A DNA stretch of 64,000 bases from Lactobacillus sp. ESL0701. GTDB lineage: Bacteria > Bacillota > Bacilli > Lactobacillales > Lactobacillaceae. The notes under the pieces were generated by a model that was not told the DNA's origin, did not search any database, and saw nothing but the letters and a program-made list of their open reading frames with translations. Location: NCBI RefSeq assembly GCF_029433445.1, contig NZ_JAQTIC010000005.1, positions 62,001 to 126,000 on the forward strand, in the 5' to 3' direction. This document shows, one piece after another, positions 22,532-32,656 of the stretch (position 1 is the first letter of the stretch; every line of letters begins with the position of its first letter). The translations under genes and the position numbers were made by a program.

Positions 22532-23203
22532 ATGGGTCAAAAGATTAACCCAAATGGTTTCCGTCTTGGCGTTATTCGCGACTGGGAATCTAAATGGTAT
22601 GCTGACAGAGGATACAAAGAAACCTTAAATGAAGACCTGCGCATCAGAAAATTCATTTCTAAGAAGTTGAAGGATGCCTCTGTTTCTACTGTTGAAATTG
22701 AACGTGCAGCTAACAGAATCAACGTTTCCATCAATACTTCAAAACCAGGTATGGTAATTGGTAAAGGTGGTTCTGAAGTTGAAGCTTTAAGAAGAGACTT
22801 AAATGCTTTAACTAAGAAACAAGTACATGTCAACATTGTTGAAATTAAGAAACCAGATCTTGATGCTAAATTAGTTGCTGATAGTATTGCTAGCCAACTT
22901 GAAGCTCGTATTGCTTTTAGACGTGCAATTCGTCAAGCTACTCAAAGAACTATGCGTGCTGGTGCTAAAGGTATCAGAGTACAAACCTCTGGTCGTTTAA
23001 ACGGTGCCGACATGGCAAGAAGAGAATGGCATACAGAAGGTCGTGTACCATTACAAACTTTAAGAGCTGATATTGATTACGCTTGGGTAAATGCCTACAC
23101 CACTTATGGTGAAATTGGTGTTCAAGTTTGGATCAACCGCGGTGAAGTCTTGCCAACTAAGAACAAGAAGCCCGCAAAAGCAGTGAAGGGAGGAAACAAA
23201 TAA
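22532..23203 (+). CDS. rpsC: 30S ribosomal protein S3
   Basis: Forms part of the mRNA entry channel; 223 residues. The KH domain signature [17 protein letters not shown] (near residue 72) and the C-terminal domain with [21 protein letters not shown] are clear. GGGAGG precedes the ATG. Its TAA stop shares a base with the ATG of rplP (TAATG), so the two are translationally coupled. The C-terminal tail is lysine-rich ([14 protein letters not shown]). Confidence 0.97.
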   Translation: MGQKINPNGFRLGVIRDWESKWYADRGYKETLNEDLRIRKFISKKLKDASVSTVEIERAANRINVSINTSKPGMVIGKGGSEVEALRRDLNALTKKQVHVNIVEIKKPDLDAKLVADSIASQLEARIAFRRAIRQATQRTMRAGAKGIRVQTSGRLNGADMARREWHTEGRVPLQTLRADIDYAWVNAYTTYGEIGVQVWINRGEVLPTKNKKPAKAVKGGNK

Positions 23204-23643
23204 TGCCTTTAGTACCAAAACGAGTAAAACACCGTCGTGAATTCCGTGGTAAGATGCGTGGTGCTGCTAAAGGTGGTAGAACTATTGCCTTTGGTGAATA
23301 TGGTCTACAAGCCCTCGAATCTCACTGGATTACTAATCAACAAATCGAAGCTGCTCGTGTTGCGATGACTCGTTACATGAAACGTGGCGGTAAAGTTTGG
23401 ATCAGAATTTTCCCACAAAAATCATACACTGCTAAAGGTGTAGGTGTACGTATGGGTTCTGGTAAAGGTGCACCAGCCGGTTGGGTAGCTGTAGTAAAAA
23501 GAGAAAAGATTATGTTTGAAATTGGTGGCGTTGACGAAGCAACTGCTCGTGAAGCTTTACGTCTTGCTTCAACTAAGTTACCAATCAAATGTAAGTTTGT
23601 GACTAAAAGTTCGGAAGTAGGTGGCAATTCTAATGAAGGCTAA
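23203..23643 (+). CDS. rplP: 50S ribosomal protein L16
   Basis: Large-subunit protein near the A site and peptidyl transferase centre; 146 residues. It begins [20 protein letters not shown] and contains [20 protein letters not shown] and [16 protein letters not shown], both diagnostic; the last holds residues whose changes give evernimicin resistance in other species. The start codon overlaps the rpsC stop. The 3' end overlaps rpmC by 11 bases, a close coupling usual for this operon. Confidence 0.97.
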   Translation: MPLVPKRVKHRREFRGKMRGAAKGGRTIAFGEYGLQALESHWITNQQIEAARVAMTRYMKRGGKVWIRIFPQKSYTAKGVGVRMGSGKGAPAGWVAVVKREKIMFEIGGVDEATAREALRLASTKLPIKCKFVTKSSEVGGNSNEG

Positions 23644-23830
23644 GGATATCAGAACACTAACCACTGATCAAATGTTAGAAAAGGAAAAGCAATATAAAGA
23701 AGAACTTTTCAACTTGCGTTTCCAACAAGCAACGGGTCAATTAGAAAATACCGCTCGCCTGAGTAAAGTCCGCAAGAATATCGCTAGAATTAAGACAATT
23801 CTTAGTGAAGAAGCATTGAAGAAAGATTAG
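23633..23830 (+). CDS. rpmC: 50S ribosomal protein L29
   Basis: Small two-helix protein at the tunnel exit, 65 residues. The ATG at 23633 lies inside the end of rplP and is preferred over a GTG at 23621 because the product then begins [14 protein letters not shown], as in homologues. Signature segments are [22 protein letters not shown] and the ARIKTILSE helix. A GGTGG-rich stretch in rplP provides the ribosome site. Confidence 0.96.
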   Translation: MKAKDIRTLTTDQMLEKEKQYKEELFNLRFQQATGQLENTARLSKVRKNIARIKTILSEEALKKD

Positions 23831-23848
23831 TGGAAGGGAGTTATTAAC

Positions 23849-24115
23849 TTGAGCGAATCAATCGAAAGAAATCATCGTCACGTATATCAAGGTCGTGTAG
23901 TTTCTGATAAGAATGACAAGACTATCACTGTTGTAGTTGATACTTACAAGAACCACCCTGTTTACAAGAAGCGTATTAGATATTCTAAGAAATACTATGC
24001 ACAAGACGAAAATAATGAAGCTAAAGTTGGCGATACTGTTCGTATCATGGAAACTCGTCCATTATCTCGTACAAAGCGCTTTCGTTTAGTAGAAATTGTT
24101 AAGAAATCTGTTTAA
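23849..24115 (+). CDS. rpsQ: 30S ribosomal protein S17
   Basis: Primary 16S rRNA-binding OB-fold protein, 88 residues. The motifs [20 protein letters not shown] at the start and [21 protein letters not shown] at the end identify it. The start is TTG at 23849 (product begins [10 protein letters not shown]), with GGAAGGGAG about 11 bases before it; there is no ATG alternative that keeps the conserved N-terminus. It follows rpmC by 18 bases. Confidence 0.96.
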   Translation: MSESIERNHRHVYQGRVVSDKNDKTITVVVDTYKNHPVYKKRIRYSKKYYAQDENNEAKVGDTVRIMETRPLSRTKRFRLVEIVKKSV

Positions 24116-24147
24116 TTTTGCGGATTTAGTGAGGGGAGGACTATACA

Positions 24148-24516
24148 GTGATTCAAAATGAATCCCGTTTGAGAGTTGCTGATAACTCTGGTGCCAGAGA
24201 ACTTTTAGTTATTAGAGTCTTAGGTGGATCAAAACGTAAGACCGGTAACATTGGTGATATCGTGGTAGCAACTGTTAAACAAGCAACACCAGGTGGCGTT
24301 GTCAAAAAAGGTGACGTTGTTAAAGCTGTCATTGTCAGAACAAAATCAGGCGCACGCCGTGAAGATGGATCATACATTAAGTTTGATGAAAATGCTGGCG
24401 TAGTTATTAATGCAGATAAGAGCCCACGCGGTACTCGTATCTTTGGGCCTGTTGCACGTGAGTTACGTGAGCACGACTTTATGAAGATCGTCTCTCTTGC
24501 TCCTGAAGTCTTATAA
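24148..24516 (+). CDS. rplN: 50S ribosomal protein L14
   Basis: Subunit-interface protein that contacts 16S rRNA, 122 residues, the universal length. It begins [16 protein letters not shown] and contains [20 protein letters not shown] and [20 protein letters not shown], all highly conserved. The start is GTG at 24148 with GGGGAGGA upstream. It opens the spc part of the supercluster; no separate promoter or terminator is seen in the 32 bases before it. Confidence 0.97.
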   Translation: MIQNESRLRVADNSGARELLVIRVLGGSKRKTGNIGDIVVATVKQATPGGVVKKGDVVKAVIVRTKSGARREDGSYIKFDENAGVVINADKSPRGTRIFGPVARELREHDFMKIVSLAPEVL

Positions 24517-24533
24517 TTAAGTGAGGTGCACTG

Positions 24534-24782
24534 ATGTTTGTTAAAACTGGTGACAAAGTAAAAGTTATTGCCGGAAAAGATAAAGGCAAAGAAGGTGTAG
24601 TTCTTTCTGTTAACGTTAAGAAGAACCGTGTGGTTGTTAAGGGCGTTAATACGATTAAGAAGCACGAAAAGCCTTCACAAAGCAATGCAAACGGTGGTGT
24701 AGTTGAATCAGAAGGTTCAATTCATGCATCAAACGTTAAAGTTATTGCTAAGGGTGAAAGCAAAAAAGAAACTAAGAAGTAG
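24534..24782 (+). CDS. rplX: 50S ribosomal protein L24
   Basis: Assembly initiator protein of the large subunit with a KOW motif ([19 protein letters not shown], residues 6-24). At 82 residues it is shorter than the roughly 100-residue proteins of Bacillus and E. coli; compact forms occur in lactobacilli. Conserved [11 protein letters not shown] and [15 protein letters not shown] are present. GTGAGGTG precedes the ATG. The C-terminus is lysine-rich. Confidence 0.96.
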   Translation: MFVKTGDKVKVIAGKDKGKEGVVLSVNVKKNRVVVKGVNTIKKHEKPSQSNANGGVVESEGSIHASNVKVIAKGESKKETKK

Positions 24783-24796
24783 AAGGGAGGACACAA

Positions 24797-25339
24797 ATGG
24801 CAAGTTATTTAGCTCAAGAATATAAAGAAAAGATTGTTCCTGCATTACAAGAAAAGTTTGAATACGATTCTGTTATGCAAGTACCAAAGATTGAAAAGAT
24901 TGTTTTGAACATGGGTGTTGGTGACGCAGTTTCCAACGCTAAGAACTTAGACGAAGCAGTTGAAGAATTAACTTTAATTTCTGGTCAAAAGCCTTTAGTT
25001 ACTAAGGCAAAGAAGTCAATTGCTAACTTCCGTTTACGTGAAGGTATGTCAATTGGTGCTAAGGTTACACTTAGAGGCACTAGAATGTACGATTTCTTGT
25101 ACAAGTTAATCAACGTTTCACTTCCACGTGTTCGTGACTTCCGCGGTGTTTCAAGTCGTTCATTCGATGGTCGTGGTAACTACACTTTAGGTATCAAGGA
25201 ACAATTGATTTTCCCAGAAATCGACTTTGATAAAGTTAACCGTACTAGAGGTTTAGATGTTGTTATCGTTACTACTGCCAATACTGACGAAGAGGCTCGT
25301 GAGCTTTTAGGTCAATTTGGTATGCCGTTTGCAAAATAA
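24797..25339 (+). CDS. rplE: 50S ribosomal protein L5
   Basis: 5S rRNA-binding protein of the central protuberance, 180 residues. Characteristic segments are [15 protein letters not shown] near residue 31, [21 protein letters not shown] near residue 74, and the [20 protein letters not shown] loop near residue 115 that contacts the P-site tRNA. GAAGGGAGG precedes the ATG. It is 14 bases after rplX and 12 bases before rpsN. Confidence 0.97.
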   Translation: MASYLAQEYKEKIVPALQEKFEYDSVMQVPKIEKIVLNMGVGDAVSNAKNLDEAVEELTLISGQKPLVTKAKKSIANFRLREGMSIGAKVTLRGTRMYDFLYKLINVSLPRVRDFRGVSSRSFDGRGNYTLGIKEQLIFPEIDFDKVNRTRGLDVVIVTTANTDEEARELLGQFGMPFAK

Positions 25340-25351
25340 TGGAGGACATTA

Positions 25352-25537
25352 ATGGCTAAAACATCACAAAAAATTAGAAATCATCGTCCTGCTAAGTTTT
25401 CTTCACGTGAATATACACGTTGTGAGAGATGTGGTCGTCCACACTCAGTTTACCGTAAATTTGGCTTATGCCGTATTTGCCTGAAGGATTTAGCTCACAA
25501 AGGTCAAATCCCAGGTCTTAAAAAGGCTAGTTGGTAA
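25352..25537 (+). CDS. rpsN: 30S ribosomal protein S14, zinc-binding type Z
   Basis: Short 61-residue S14 with four zinc-binding cysteines as CERC (24-27) and CRIC (40-43), the so-called C+ form. This is the principal, zinc-dependent form; a zinc-free paralogue is often encoded elsewhere in Firmicutes and none is in this window. Flanking residues [12 protein letters not shown] are conserved. TGGAGG precedes the ATG. Confidence 0.96.
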   Translation: MAKTSQKIRNHRPAKFSSREYTRCERCGRPHSVYRKFGLCRICLKDLAHKGQIPGLKKASW

Positions 25538-25559
25538 TACGGTTAGGAGGATAGCATAA

Positions 25560-25958
25560 ATGGTCATGACAGATCCGATCGCAGATTACTTGACTAGAAT
25601 TAGAAATGCCAACATGGCAAAGCATAGTTCAGTTGAAATTCCTGCATCAAATATTAAAAAATCTATTTCAGAAATTTTGAAACGCGAAGGTTTCATCCGT
25701 GATTACGAAGTTACTGATGACAATAAGCAAGGTGTTATCAAGGTTTTCTTGAAATACGGTCCAAACGGAGAACGTGTCATTTCAGGCTTAAAACGGATTT
25801 CTAAGCCAGGTCTTAGAAATTACGTTAGTGCTGAAAACTTACCTAAAGTTCTTAATGGTTTAGGTATTGCCATCGTTTCTACTTCTGCTGGTGTAATTAC
25901 CAATAAAGAAGCTAGACAAAAAGGCGTTGGCGGCGAAGTTATTGCCTACGTTTGGTAA
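25560..25958 (+). CDS. rpsH: 30S ribosomal protein S8
   Basis: Primary 16S rRNA-binding protein of the platform, 132 residues. It contains [24 protein letters not shown] and the C-terminal [31 protein letters not shown] in sections, both diagnostic. ATG codons at 25560 and 25566 are both possible (MVMTDPI or MTDPI); TAGGAGG lies at 25543-25549, so the first has spacing of about ten. S8 represses the spc operon in E. coli; no equivalent target is identified here. Confidence 0.97.
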   Translation: MVMTDPIADYLTRIRNANMAKHSSVEIPASNIKKSISEILKREGFIRDYEVTDDNKQGVIKVFLKYGPNGERVISGLKRISKPGLRNYVSAENLPKVLNGLGIAIVSTSAGVITNKEARQKGVGGEVIAYVW

Positions 25959-25982
25959 TTCTGACAGAAAGGAGAACAATCA

Positions 25983-26513
25983 ATGAGCCGTATAGGTTTA
26001 AAAACAATTGAAGTCCCAGACAGTGTCACTGTTACCAAGGAAGGTGACAATATTACTGTTAAGGGCCCAAAGGGTGAATTAACTAGATACTTCGATCCTA
26101 AAATTACTTTTAAGCAAGAAGATGGCAAGATCAATTTCTCACGTTCAAGTGAAAATGATAAAGCACTTCATGGTACTGAAAGAGCTAATTTAGCATCAAT
26201 GGTTGAAGGTGTAGTTAACGGCTACAAGAAGACCTTAAAGTTAATCGGTGTTGGTTACCGTGCTACTACACAAGGCAACAAGTTAACTTTGAATGTTGGC
26301 TACTCACACCCAGTTGAAATGACTGCACCTGAAGGTGTTTCCGTAAATGCTACTTCAAATACTGATATTGAAGTAGAAGGAATTTCTAAGCAAAATGTTG
26401 GACAATTTGCTGCTGAAATTCGCGATGTACGTCCACCAGAACCTTACAAGGGTAAAGGTATTCGTTATGTTGACGAATATGTACGTCGTAAGGAAGGTAA
26501 GACAGGTAAATAA
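25983..26513 (+). CDS. rplF: 50S ribosomal protein L6
   Basis: Binds 23S rRNA near the sarcin-ricin loop, 176 residues. It begins [13 protein letters not shown] and has two related beta-alpha domains; the second carries the [27 protein letters not shown] signature in two blocks near residues 140-165. AAAGGAG precedes the ATG. It follows rpsH by 24 bases and precedes rplR. Confidence 0.97.
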   Translation: MSRIGLKTIEVPDSVTVTKEGDNITVKGPKGELTRYFDPKITFKQEDGKINFSRSSENDKALHGTERANLASMVEGVVNGYKKTLKLIGVGYRATTQGNKLTLNVGYSHPVEMTAPEGVSVNATSNTDIEVEGISKQNVGQFAAEIRDVRPPEPYKGKGIRYVDEYVRRKEGKTGK

Positions 26514-26536
26514 TAAATAAATTTTGAGGTGAAATT

Positions 26537-26893
26537 GTGATTTCAAAACCAGACAAAAACAAATTGCGCTTAAAGCGTCATAAACGTATTCGTAGCAAGA
26601 TCTCTGGTACTGCTGAGCGCCCACGCTTAAGTGTTTTCCGTTCAAACAAGAACATCTACGCTCAATTAATTGATGATGTAGAGGGTGTCACGCTAGCAAG
26701 TGCCTCAACTTTGGATGAATCTGTTAAAGGTTCAACTAAGGTAGAACAAGCTCAAGCTGTTGGTAAAGCTATTGCCGAAGCAGCTAAAGCTAAGAACATT
26801 TCAAACATTGTGTTTGATAGAAGTGGTTACTTATACCACGGCCGTATTTCAGCTTTGGCAGATGCCGCTCGTGAAAACGGATTAGATTTCTAG
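26537..26893 (+). CDS. rplR: 50S ribosomal protein L18
   Basis: 5S rRNA-binding protein that works with L5, 118 residues. Conserved features are [21 protein letters not shown] near the N-terminus in part, [16 protein letters not shown], and the C-terminal [24 protein letters not shown]. The start is GTG at 26537 with TTGAGGTG upstream. It lies 23 bases after rplF and 16 before rpsE. Confidence 0.97.
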   Translation: MISKPDKNKLRLKRHKRIRSKISGTAERPRLSVFRSNKNIYAQLIDDVEGVTLASASTLDESVKGSTKVEQAQAVGKAIAEAAKAKNISNIVFDRSGYLYHGRISALADAARENGLDF

Positions 26894-26909
26894 GGAAGGA
26901 GAATAATAC

Positions 26910-27416
26910 ATGGCAAACCGCAACGATTCTCGTAATAATCGTAGAAATAAGGACGACATTGAAGATCAGTTAGTAGCAATTAATCGTGTCACCAAGGTTG
27001 TCAAGGGTGGTCAACGCATGAGATTTGCTGCCCTAGTAGTTGTTGGCGACAAAAAAGGTCGTGTAGGCTTTGGTACTGGTAAAGCTCAAGAAGTTCCAGA
27101 AGCAATCCGTAAGGCCGTTGAAGCTGGTAAGAAGAACATGATCAATGTTCCTAAGGTTGGTACTACCATTCCTCACGAAGTAATTGGTCACTATGGTTCA
27201 GGTAGTATTTTATTCAAGCCTGCTCCAGCTGGTTCTGGTATTGCAGCCGGTGGTGCCGTTCGTATCGTTATGGATATGGCTGGTATTGCTGATGTTACTT
27301 CTAAGTCACTTGGCTCAAACACACCAATCAACGTTGTTCGCGCAGCAATTGATGGCTTGAAGAAGCTTAGAACAAGTGAAGAAGTTGAAAAGCTTCGCCA
27401 CGCTGATTTAGATTAG
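26910..27416 (+). CDS. rpsE: 30S ribosomal protein S5
   Basis: Decoding-fidelity protein, 168 residues. It has the N-terminal double-stranded-RNA-binding domain ([23 protein letters not shown], near residue 25) whose loop is the spectinomycin-resistance site, wild type here. The C-terminal domain contains [20 protein letters not shown] and [29 protein letters not shown] precedes the ATG. It is followed by rpmD after 11 bases. Confidence 0.97.
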   Translation: MANRNDSRNNRRNKDDIEDQLVAINRVTKVVKGGQRMRFAALVVVGDKKGRVGFGTGKAQEVPEAIRKAVEAGKKNMINVPKVGTTIPHEVIGHYGSGSILFKPAPAGSGIAAGGAVRIVMDMAGIADVTSKSLGSNTPINVVRAAIDGLKKLRTSEEVEKLRHADLD

Positions 27417-27427
27417 GGAGACTATAA

Positions 27428-27613
27428 ATGACTGAATTAAAAGTTACTTTAATTAGAAGTGTTGCGCACCGTCTACCTAACCAAAAGAAAGTTGTTAAGG
27501 CTCTTGGCTTAGGTAGAATCAGCAGTACAGTTGTTCTACCAGACAACGCTGCTACTCGTGGTGCATTAATGAAAATTGCCCACTTAATTTCTGTTGAAGA
27601 AGTTAATAAATAA
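27428..27613 (+). CDS. rpmD: 50S ribosomal protein L30
   Basis: Small protein of the large subunit, 61 residues. The sequence [24 protein letters not shown] near the N-terminus and [21 protein letters not shown] are typical of the bacterial L30 family. GGGAG precedes the ATG. It is present in most bacteria but dispensable in some; its position between rpsE and rplO is canonical. Confidence 0.95.
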   Translation: MTELKVTLIRSVAHRLPNQKKVVKALGLGRISSTVVLPDNAATRGALMKIAHLISVEEVNK

Positions 27614-27634
27614 TTATTGAGGAGGTGCCAATTA

Positions 27635-28075
27635 ATGAAGCTTAATGAATTACATGCCTCTGCTGGTTCACGCTCAACTAGAAAACGTGTTGGACGCGGT
27701 ACTTCAAGTGGTTTCGGTAAGACTTCTGGTCGTGGACAAAAGGGTCAATTATCCCGTCAAGGCGGCCATACTCGTTTAGGTTTTGAAGGTGGTCAAATGC
27801 CATTGTTCAGAACTATGCCTAAGCGTGGTTTTAAGAATATTAACCGTAAGGAATATGCAATTGTTAATTTAGACGACTTGAACAAGTTTGAAGATAACAG
27901 TGAAGTAACTGTCGCTAGTTTGAAAGAAAACGGTTTGGTAAAGAAAGAATTATCAGGCGTTAAATTACTTGCTAAAGGCGAATTAAAAGTTAAATTAAAC
28001 GTAAAGGTTAACAAAGTTTCTGCCGCTGCCAAGAAAGCAGTTGAGGCTGCTGGCGGATCTGTTGAGGTGATCTAA
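27635..28075 (+). CDS. rplO: 50S ribosomal protein L15
   Basis: Late-assembly 23S rRNA-binding protein, 146 residues. The glycine-rich N-terminal region ([22 protein letters not shown]) and [17 protein letters not shown] identify it. The ATG at 27635 follows GAGGAGGTG by about eight bases; an in-frame extension to 27617 lacks a ribosome site. Its TAA overlaps the ATG of secY (TAATG), so the two are probably translationally coupled. Confidence 0.97.
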   Translation: MKLNELHASAGSRSTRKRVGRGTSSGFGKTSGRGQKGQLSRQGGHTRLGFEGGQMPLFRTMPKRGFKNINRKEYAIVNLDDLNKFEDNSEVTVASLKENGLVKKELSGVKLLAKGELKVKLNVKVNKVSAAAKKAVEAAGGSVEVI

Positions 28076-29370
28076 TGTTTTCGACCTTGAAGAACGCTTT
28101 TAAGGATAAAGAAATTAGAAATAAAATTTATTTTACACTCTTTATTCTCCTGTTGTATCGCATAGGAGCTAATATTACAGTTCCGGGTGTAAATGCAAAA
28201 GCGATTACTCAAGTAGCACAAACTGGTTTAGTTCCCATGCTGGATACTGTTTCTGGTGGTGGGTTAGATAATTATTCGATTTTTTCACTGGGTGTTTCTC
28301 CCTATATTACTGCGCAAATTGTTATTCAGTTGCTGCAGATGGATATCGTTCCTGTATTAGTAGAGTGGGGAAAACAAGGTGAAGTAGGTCGGCGTAAAAC
28401 CAATCAAGTTACTCGATGGTTGTCATTAGCTGTTGCTTTTGTTCAAAGTATCGGTATTACACTTGGCTTTAACGCATTGACACAAATGGGGCTTGTTAAG
28501 TCACAATCGTGGCAGACTTATGTCGAAATTGCTGTTATTATGACAGCCGGGACAATGTTACTTACTTGGCTTGGTGATGAAATCACCGATAAAGGATTGG
28601 GTAATGGTGTTTCTGTGATTATCTTTGCTGGTATTATTGCTCGTCTTCCACGAGGTCTATATCAGATTTTCAAGGAAGATATTATTAATAATAGTGCGAG
28701 TGATCGTATTCAAGGGATTTTGTTCTTCATCGCGATTATCATTGCAATTCTCGTCGTAACACAATTAGTTACGTGGGTTGAACAGGCGGATCGTCGGATT
28801 CCAATTCAATATACAAAGAGAGCAACTGTAAGTGGCTCAGAAAGCTTTTTGCCATTAAAAGTTAACGTTTCCGGTGTTATTCCGGTAATTTTCGCTAGTT
28901 CGTTTATTATTACACCAGCAACAATTTTAATGGTCTTTCAAAAGTCCCAAGGCGATCAGCAATGGTACAAGGTAATGACTAGCATCTTTAGTATGCAGAC
29001 TACACCAGGAGTTATAATTTATACGCTTTTGATTATTTTGTTTACTTTCTTCTATGCTTTTGTTCAGGTTAATCCTGAGAAGCTTTCGAAGAATTTGCAA
29101 AAGCAAGGCGCTTATATTCCTAGTGTGTGGCCAGGCAAAGATACACAAGATTACGTTTCGAAGTTGTTAATGAGATTATCAACGGTTGGATCAGTTTTCT
29201 TAGGGTTAGTTGCTTTACTGCCACAGCTTGCTACTAATTTTTGGAATTTACCTAGTTCAATTGGATTAGGCGGAACAAGTCTTTTAATTGTTATTGGGGT
29301 TGTCCTAGAATTATCTCGTCAAGTTAACGGTTTGTTAATGAAACGTGAATATGTGGGATTCATCAGATAG
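28075..29370 (+). CDS. secY: Preprotein translocase channel subunit SecY
   Basis: Forms the protein-conducting channel of the cell membrane with SecE and SecG. The 431-residue protein has ten predicted membrane helices. Recognisable segments are the TM2 plug region with SIFSLGVSPYITAQIVIQLLQ near residue 70, the GNGVSVIIFAGI block near residue 178, and the cytosolic loop KRATVSGSESFLPLKVN near residue 245. It starts within the rplO stop and is followed by adk after 11 bases, the usual Gram-positive order. Confidence 0.97.
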   Translation: MFSTLKNAFKDKEIRNKIYFTLFILLLYRIGANITVPGVNAKAITQVAQTGLVPMLDTVSGGGLDNYSIFSLGVSPYITAQIVIQLLQMDIVPVLVEWGKQGEVGRRKTNQVTRWLSLAVAFVQSIGITLGFNALTQMGLVKSQSWQTYVEIAVIMTAGTMLLTWLGDEITDKGLGNGVSVIIFAGIIARLPRGLYQIFKEDIINNSASDRIQGILFFIAIIIAILVVTQLVTWVEQADRRIPIQYTKRATVSGSESFLPLKVNVSGVIPVIFASSFIITPATILMVFQKSQGDQQWYKVMTSIFSMQTTPGVIIYTLLIILFTFFYAFVQVNPEKLSKNLQKQGAYIPSVWPGKDTQDYVSKLLMRLSTVGSVFLGLVALLPQLATNFWNLPSSIGLGGTSLLIVIGVVLELSRQVNGLLMKREYVGFIR

Positions 29371-29381
29371 GAAATAGATAA

Positions 29382-30032
29382 ATGATTAACTTAATTCTTT
29401 TAGGTTTGCCGGGAGCTGGCAAAGGTACAGTGTCTGAGCAAATTGTTGATAAATATCACCTAACTCATATTTCAACTGGGGATATGTTTAGGGAAGCAAT
29501 GGCTAATGAAACCAAAGTTGGTCTTGAAGCCAAAAGTTATATCGACAAGGGCGATTTGGTACCCGATGAAGTTACTGCTAAATTAGTTGAAGAGCGTTTA
29601 GCTCAACCTGATATTAAAGAAGGCTATATTTTAGATGGTTTTCCAAGGACAACTGTTCAAGCAGAACTATTAGAAGGTATTACTAAGCGTCTTAATAAAC
29701 CTTTAACTAATGTGATTTCGCTTGAAGTTAAAGAACAGACCTTAATTGATCGCTTGTCAGCTCGCTTTATGTGTAAAAATTGTGGCGCAACTTACAATAA
29801 GATTACTAAAATGCCTAAAGAAGAAGGTGTTTGTGATCGTTGTGGTAGTCATGAATTTTATCAACGTGAAGATGACAAGCCTGAAGTAGTTAAGAATCGT
29901 TTAGAAGTTAACGAAAAGATGAATACACCTTTGAAAGACTTTTACCAAAAGAAAGGTTTGTTGACTGTTATTGATGGTGAACAAACTCCAGAAAAAGTTT
30001 TTGAAAGTGTTGATGCGGTATTAGGTAAATAA
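29382..30032 (+). CDS. adk: Adenylate kinase, zinc-type lid
   Basis: Interconverts ATP + AMP and two ADP. The 216-residue long form has the P-loop [14 protein letters not shown] at the N-terminus, the AMP-binding STGDMFREA, and DGFPRT. Its lid holds a four-cysteine zinc site (CKNC near residue 130, CDRC about 20 residues later), typical of Gram-positive enzymes. No map (methionine aminopeptidase) gene follows, although in Bacillus it sits between adk and infA; lactobacilli generally lack it at this place. Confidence 0.97.
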   Translation: MINLILLGLPGAGKGTVSEQIVDKYHLTHISTGDMFREAMANETKVGLEAKSYIDKGDLVPDEVTAKLVEERLAQPDIKEGYILDGFPRTTVQAELLEGITKRLNKPLTNVISLEVKEQTLIDRLSARFMCKNCGATYNKITKMPKEEGVCDRCGSHEFYQREDDKPEVVKNRLEVNEKMNTPLKDFYQKKGLLTVIDGEQTPEKVFESVDAVLGK

Positions 30033-30039
30033 CAATAAT

Positions 30040-30067
30040 TTGTTTATTTACTATTCCGTGCTATAAT
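30040..30067 (+). promoter_or_regulatory. Internal promoter before infA
   Basis: TTGTTT (30040-30045), a 16-bp gap and TATAAT (30062-30067) with a TGC extension, in the 71-base gap between adk and infA. It would give the infA-rpmJ-rpsM-rpsK-rpoA-rplQ block its own transcript. Confidence 0.65.
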
Positions 30068-30103
30068 TTCAAAGTATGACTGTTTAATTGCGGAGGAACG
30101 ACT

Positions 30104-30325
30104 TTGGCAAAAGATGATGTCATTGAAGTAAAAGGTAAAGTTGTAGATACTTTGCCTAATGCTATGTTTAAAGTTGAATTGGAAAATGGAGCTGTGATTT
30201 TAGCACATGTTTCCGGCAAAATTAGAATGCACTACATTCGTATTTTGCCTGGCGACCGTGTTACTGTGGAACTTTCTCCTTACGATTTAACAAAAGGTAG
30301 AATTACGTATCGGTTTATAAAGTAA
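30104..30325 (+). CDS. infA: Translation initiation factor IF-1
   Basis: Single OB-fold factor that occupies the 30S A site during initiation; 73 residues. Hallmarks are [22 protein letters not shown] and [19 protein letters not shown]. The start is TTG at 30104 with GCGGAGGA about eight bases upstream (product MAKDDVIE). An internal promoter lies just before it. The gene is followed by rpmJ after 14 bases. Confidence 0.97.
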
Positions 30326-30339
30326 TAACGGGGGTAAAC

Positions 30340-30456
30340 ATGAAGGTTAGACCATCTGTTAAACCAATGTGTGAACATTGTAAGATTATTAAAAGACATG
30401 GCCGTGTGATGGTTATTTGTTCTGCAAATCCTAAGCACAAGCAACGTCAAGGTTAA
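30340..30456 (+). CDS. rpmJ: 50S ribosomal protein L36
   Basis: A 38-residue protein, the smallest of the large subunit. Read directly from 30340 it begins [15 protein letters not shown] and ends KHKQRQG. Cysteines at 11, 14 and 27 with the histidine at 33 form the zinc site, so it is the zinc-dependent (C+) form. The ribosome site is GGGGG, about four bases before the ATG. It lies between infA and rpsM as in most bacteria. Confidence 0.96.
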
Positions 30457-30479
30457 AAATAAAATAGGAGGTGCAATTT

Positions 30480-30830
30480 ATGGCACGTATTGCTGGTGTT
30501 GACTTACCAAGAGATAAAAGAATAGTTGTTGCTTTAACATATATTTATGGTATTGGTGAGCCTACAGCTCAAAAAATTTGTGCGGATGCTGGCGTTTCTG
30601 AAGACATACGTTCAAAAGATTTGACTCCAGACGATCAAGAAAAGCTTCGCGCAGAAGTTGATAAATACCGTGTTGAAGGTGACTTGCGTCGTCAAGTTAG
30701 CATGAATATCAAACGGTTAATTGATATCGGTTCTTACCGTGGTATGCGTCACCGCCGTGGACTTCCAGTTCGTGGTCAAAATACCAAGAATAATGCCCGT
30801 ACTCGTAAGGGTAGTAAGAAGAATAAATAA
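30480..30830 (+). CDS. rpsM: 30S ribosomal protein S13
   Basis: Head protein at the subunit interface, 116 residues. It begins [26 protein letters not shown] and ends with [21 protein letters not shown] and a lysine-rich tail. The ATG at 30480 follows TAGGAGGTG by about six bases; an upstream in-frame start at 30471 overlaps that ribosome site and is rejected. First ribosomal gene of the alpha block after rpmJ. Confidence 0.97.
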   Translation: MARIAGVDLPRDKRIVVALTYIYGIGEPTAQKICADAGVSEDIRSKDLTPDDQEKLRAEVDKYRVEGDLRRQVSMNIKRLIDIGSYRGMRHRRGLPVRGQNTKNNARTRKGSKKNK

Positions 30831-30849
30831 TTTATAAGGAGGTTTATTG

Positions 30850-31233
30850 ATGCCTAAAACAGCACGTAAGCGTCGTGTGAAGAAGCACGTTGAAAAAGGC
30901 GTAGCTCATATTCATTCTACGTTTAATAATACTTTAGTCATGATTACTGACGTTCAAGGTAATGCAGTTGCTTGGTCTTCAGCCGGTGCATTGGGCTTTA
31001 AGGGTAGCCGTAAGTCTACTCCGTTTGCAGCTCAAATGGCAGCTGAAGCAGCAGCTAAGAGTGCAATGGATCAAGGTATGAAACATGTAGAAGTTTCTGT
31101 CAAAGGTCCTGGTTCTGGTCGTGAATCAGCAATTAGATCATTACAAGCTACTGGTCTTGAAATTACTGCAATTCGTGATGTTACTCCAGTTCCCCACAAT
31201 GGTTCTAGACCACCAAAACGTCGTCGTGTATAA
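30850..31233 (+). CDS. rpsK: 30S ribosomal protein S11
   Basis: Platform protein near the E site, 127 residues. Conserved segments are [42 protein letters not shown] and [18 protein letters not shown]. The ATG at 30850 is chosen over the TTG at 30847 because AAGGAGG lies about seven bases before it and the product then begins [10 protein letters not shown]. It precedes rpoA. Confidence 0.97.
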   Translation: MPKTARKRRVKKHVEKGVAHIHSTFNNTLVMITDVQGNAVAWSSAGALGFKGSRKSTPFAAQMAAEAAAKSAMDQGMKHVEVSVKGPGSGRESAIRSLQATGLEITAIRDVTPVPHNGSRPPKRRRV

Positions 31234-31278
31234 TTTTGTTCTTAATGAAGGACGTTGCGTTTTGAAAGGGGCCTAGTA

Positions 31279-32217
31279 ATGATTGAATTTGAAAAACCAA
31301 ATATTACCGTTGTTGACCAAGAGAAGTCTTACGGTAAATTTGTTATTGAACCACTTGAACGAGGCTTTGGTACTACTCTAGGTAACTCATTACGTAGAGT
31401 TTTACTAACATCTATTCCAGGTACAGGACTTGTTTATGTTCAAATTGATGGTGTCTTACATGAATTCTCAACAGTTCCTGGTGTTAGAGAAGATGTAGCA
31501 AAAATGATTCTTAACTTGAAGAAACTTGAGTTAAAATCATTTTCTGATGAACAAAAGTTAATTGAATTGGACGTTGAAGGTCCAGCTACTGTAACTGCTG
31601 ATGACCTAAAAGTTGACGCTGATGTTCAAATTCTGAATCCTGATCAATATATCTGTACCATCGCTGAAGGTGGCCACTTGCACATGCAAATTGCTGTCAA
31701 GAACGGTCGTGGTTATGTTGCAGCAAGTGACAACAAGAGTGAAGACATGCCAATTGGTGTTATTCCGGTCGATTCTCTTTTTTCACCAATTGAAAAAGTT
31801 AATTACCAGGTTGAATCAACTCGTGTTGGTAAAAGAGATGATTTTGACAAGCTCACTTTAGAGATTTGGACTGATGGTTCAATCAAGCCTAATGACGCCC
31901 TTAGTTTTGCTGCTAAGATTCTAGTAGCGCACTTTAAAGTGTTTGAAACTGCTGATGCAAATACTAAATTCGATGATGTTATGGTCGAAAAGGAAGATGA
32001 TACTGCAGAAAAGAAACTTGAGATGACAATCGAAGAGCTTGATCTTTCTGTACGTTCATATAACTGCCTAAAGCGTGCTGGTATTAATACTCTGCAAGAG
32101 TTAACAGATAAGACTGAAGCAGATATGATGCGTGTACGTAACTTAGGACGTAAGTCATTGGAAGAAGTTAAAAACAAATTAGCTGACTTGGGACTTTCAC
32201 TTCGTCAAGAAGATTAA
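31279..32217 (+). CDS. rpoA: RNA polymerase alpha subunit
   Basis: Assembly platform of RNA polymerase, 312 residues. The N-terminal dimerisation domain has [23 protein letters not shown] and the C-terminal domain (about 240-312) has the DNA- and activator-binding [19 protein letters not shown] and [15 protein letters not shown] helices. The ATG at 31279 follows AAAGGGG by about nine bases; an in-frame ATG-like extension to 31255 lacks a site. rplQ follows 19 bases later. Confidence 0.98.
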   Translation: MIEFEKPNITVVDQEKSYGKFVIEPLERGFGTTLGNSLRRVLLTSIPGTGLVYVQIDGVLHEFSTVPGVREDVAKMILNLKKLELKSFSDEQKLIELDVEGPATVTADDLKVDADVQILNPDQYICTIAEGGHLHMQIAVKNGRGYVAASDNKSEDMPIGVIPVDSLFSPIEKVNYQVESTRVGKRDDFDKLTLEIWTDGSIKPNDALSFAAKILVAHFKVFETADANTKFDDVMVEKEDDTAEKKLEMTIEELDLSVRSYNCLKRAGINTLQELTDKTEADMMRVRNLGRKSLEEVKNKLADLGLSLRQED

Positions 32218-32236
32218 TAATAAAGGAGGTAAACTG

Positions 32237-32620
32237 ATGGCATACCGTAAATTAGGTTGGGATAGTGCACATAGAAAAGCAATGTTGCGTGAAATGACAA
32301 CTCAATTGTTCATGAAAGAACGCATTGTTACTACTGAAACTCGTGCAAAAGAAATTCGTAAGACTGCCGAAAAGATGATTACTTTAGGTAAGCGTGGCGA
32401 TTTAGCTGCTAGAAGAAAGGCTGCTGCTTTTGTACGTGATGAAGTTGCTGATATCCATGAAGAAAAAGACGCAGTTGTTGTTAAATCAGCATTGCAAAAA
32501 CTTTTCAGCGATATTGCACCTCGTTACAAAGACCGTAATGGTGGTTACACCAGAATTATGAAGTTAGCCAAAGCTCGTAAGGGTGACGGCGCTCCAATGG
32601 TTATTCTTGAATTAGTTTAA
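32237..32620 (+). CDS. rplQ: 50S ribosomal protein L17
   Basis: Tunnel-exit protein, 127 residues. It begins [20 protein letters not shown] and contains [24 protein letters not shown], both diagnostic, and ends with [20 protein letters not shown] precedes the ATG. It closes the ribosomal supercluster. The region straight after it folds into a large closed structure ending in a T-run (32657-32750). Confidence 0.97.
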   Translation: MAYRKLGWDSAHRKAMLREMTTQLFMKERIVTTETRAKEIRKTAEKMITLGKRGDLAARRKAAAFVRDEVADIHEEKDAVVVKSALQKLFSDIAPRYKDRNGGYTRIMKLAKARKGDGAPMVILELV

Positions 32621-32656
32621 TTTGAGATAATCAAAACTTAATAGCTATTAAGAATT

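Noticed and set aside
24153-24665. 170-codon minus-strand frame over rplN-rplX
   Set aside because: It is antisense to two certain ribosomal genes, has no ribosome site and no family resemblance; a shadow of strong codon bias.
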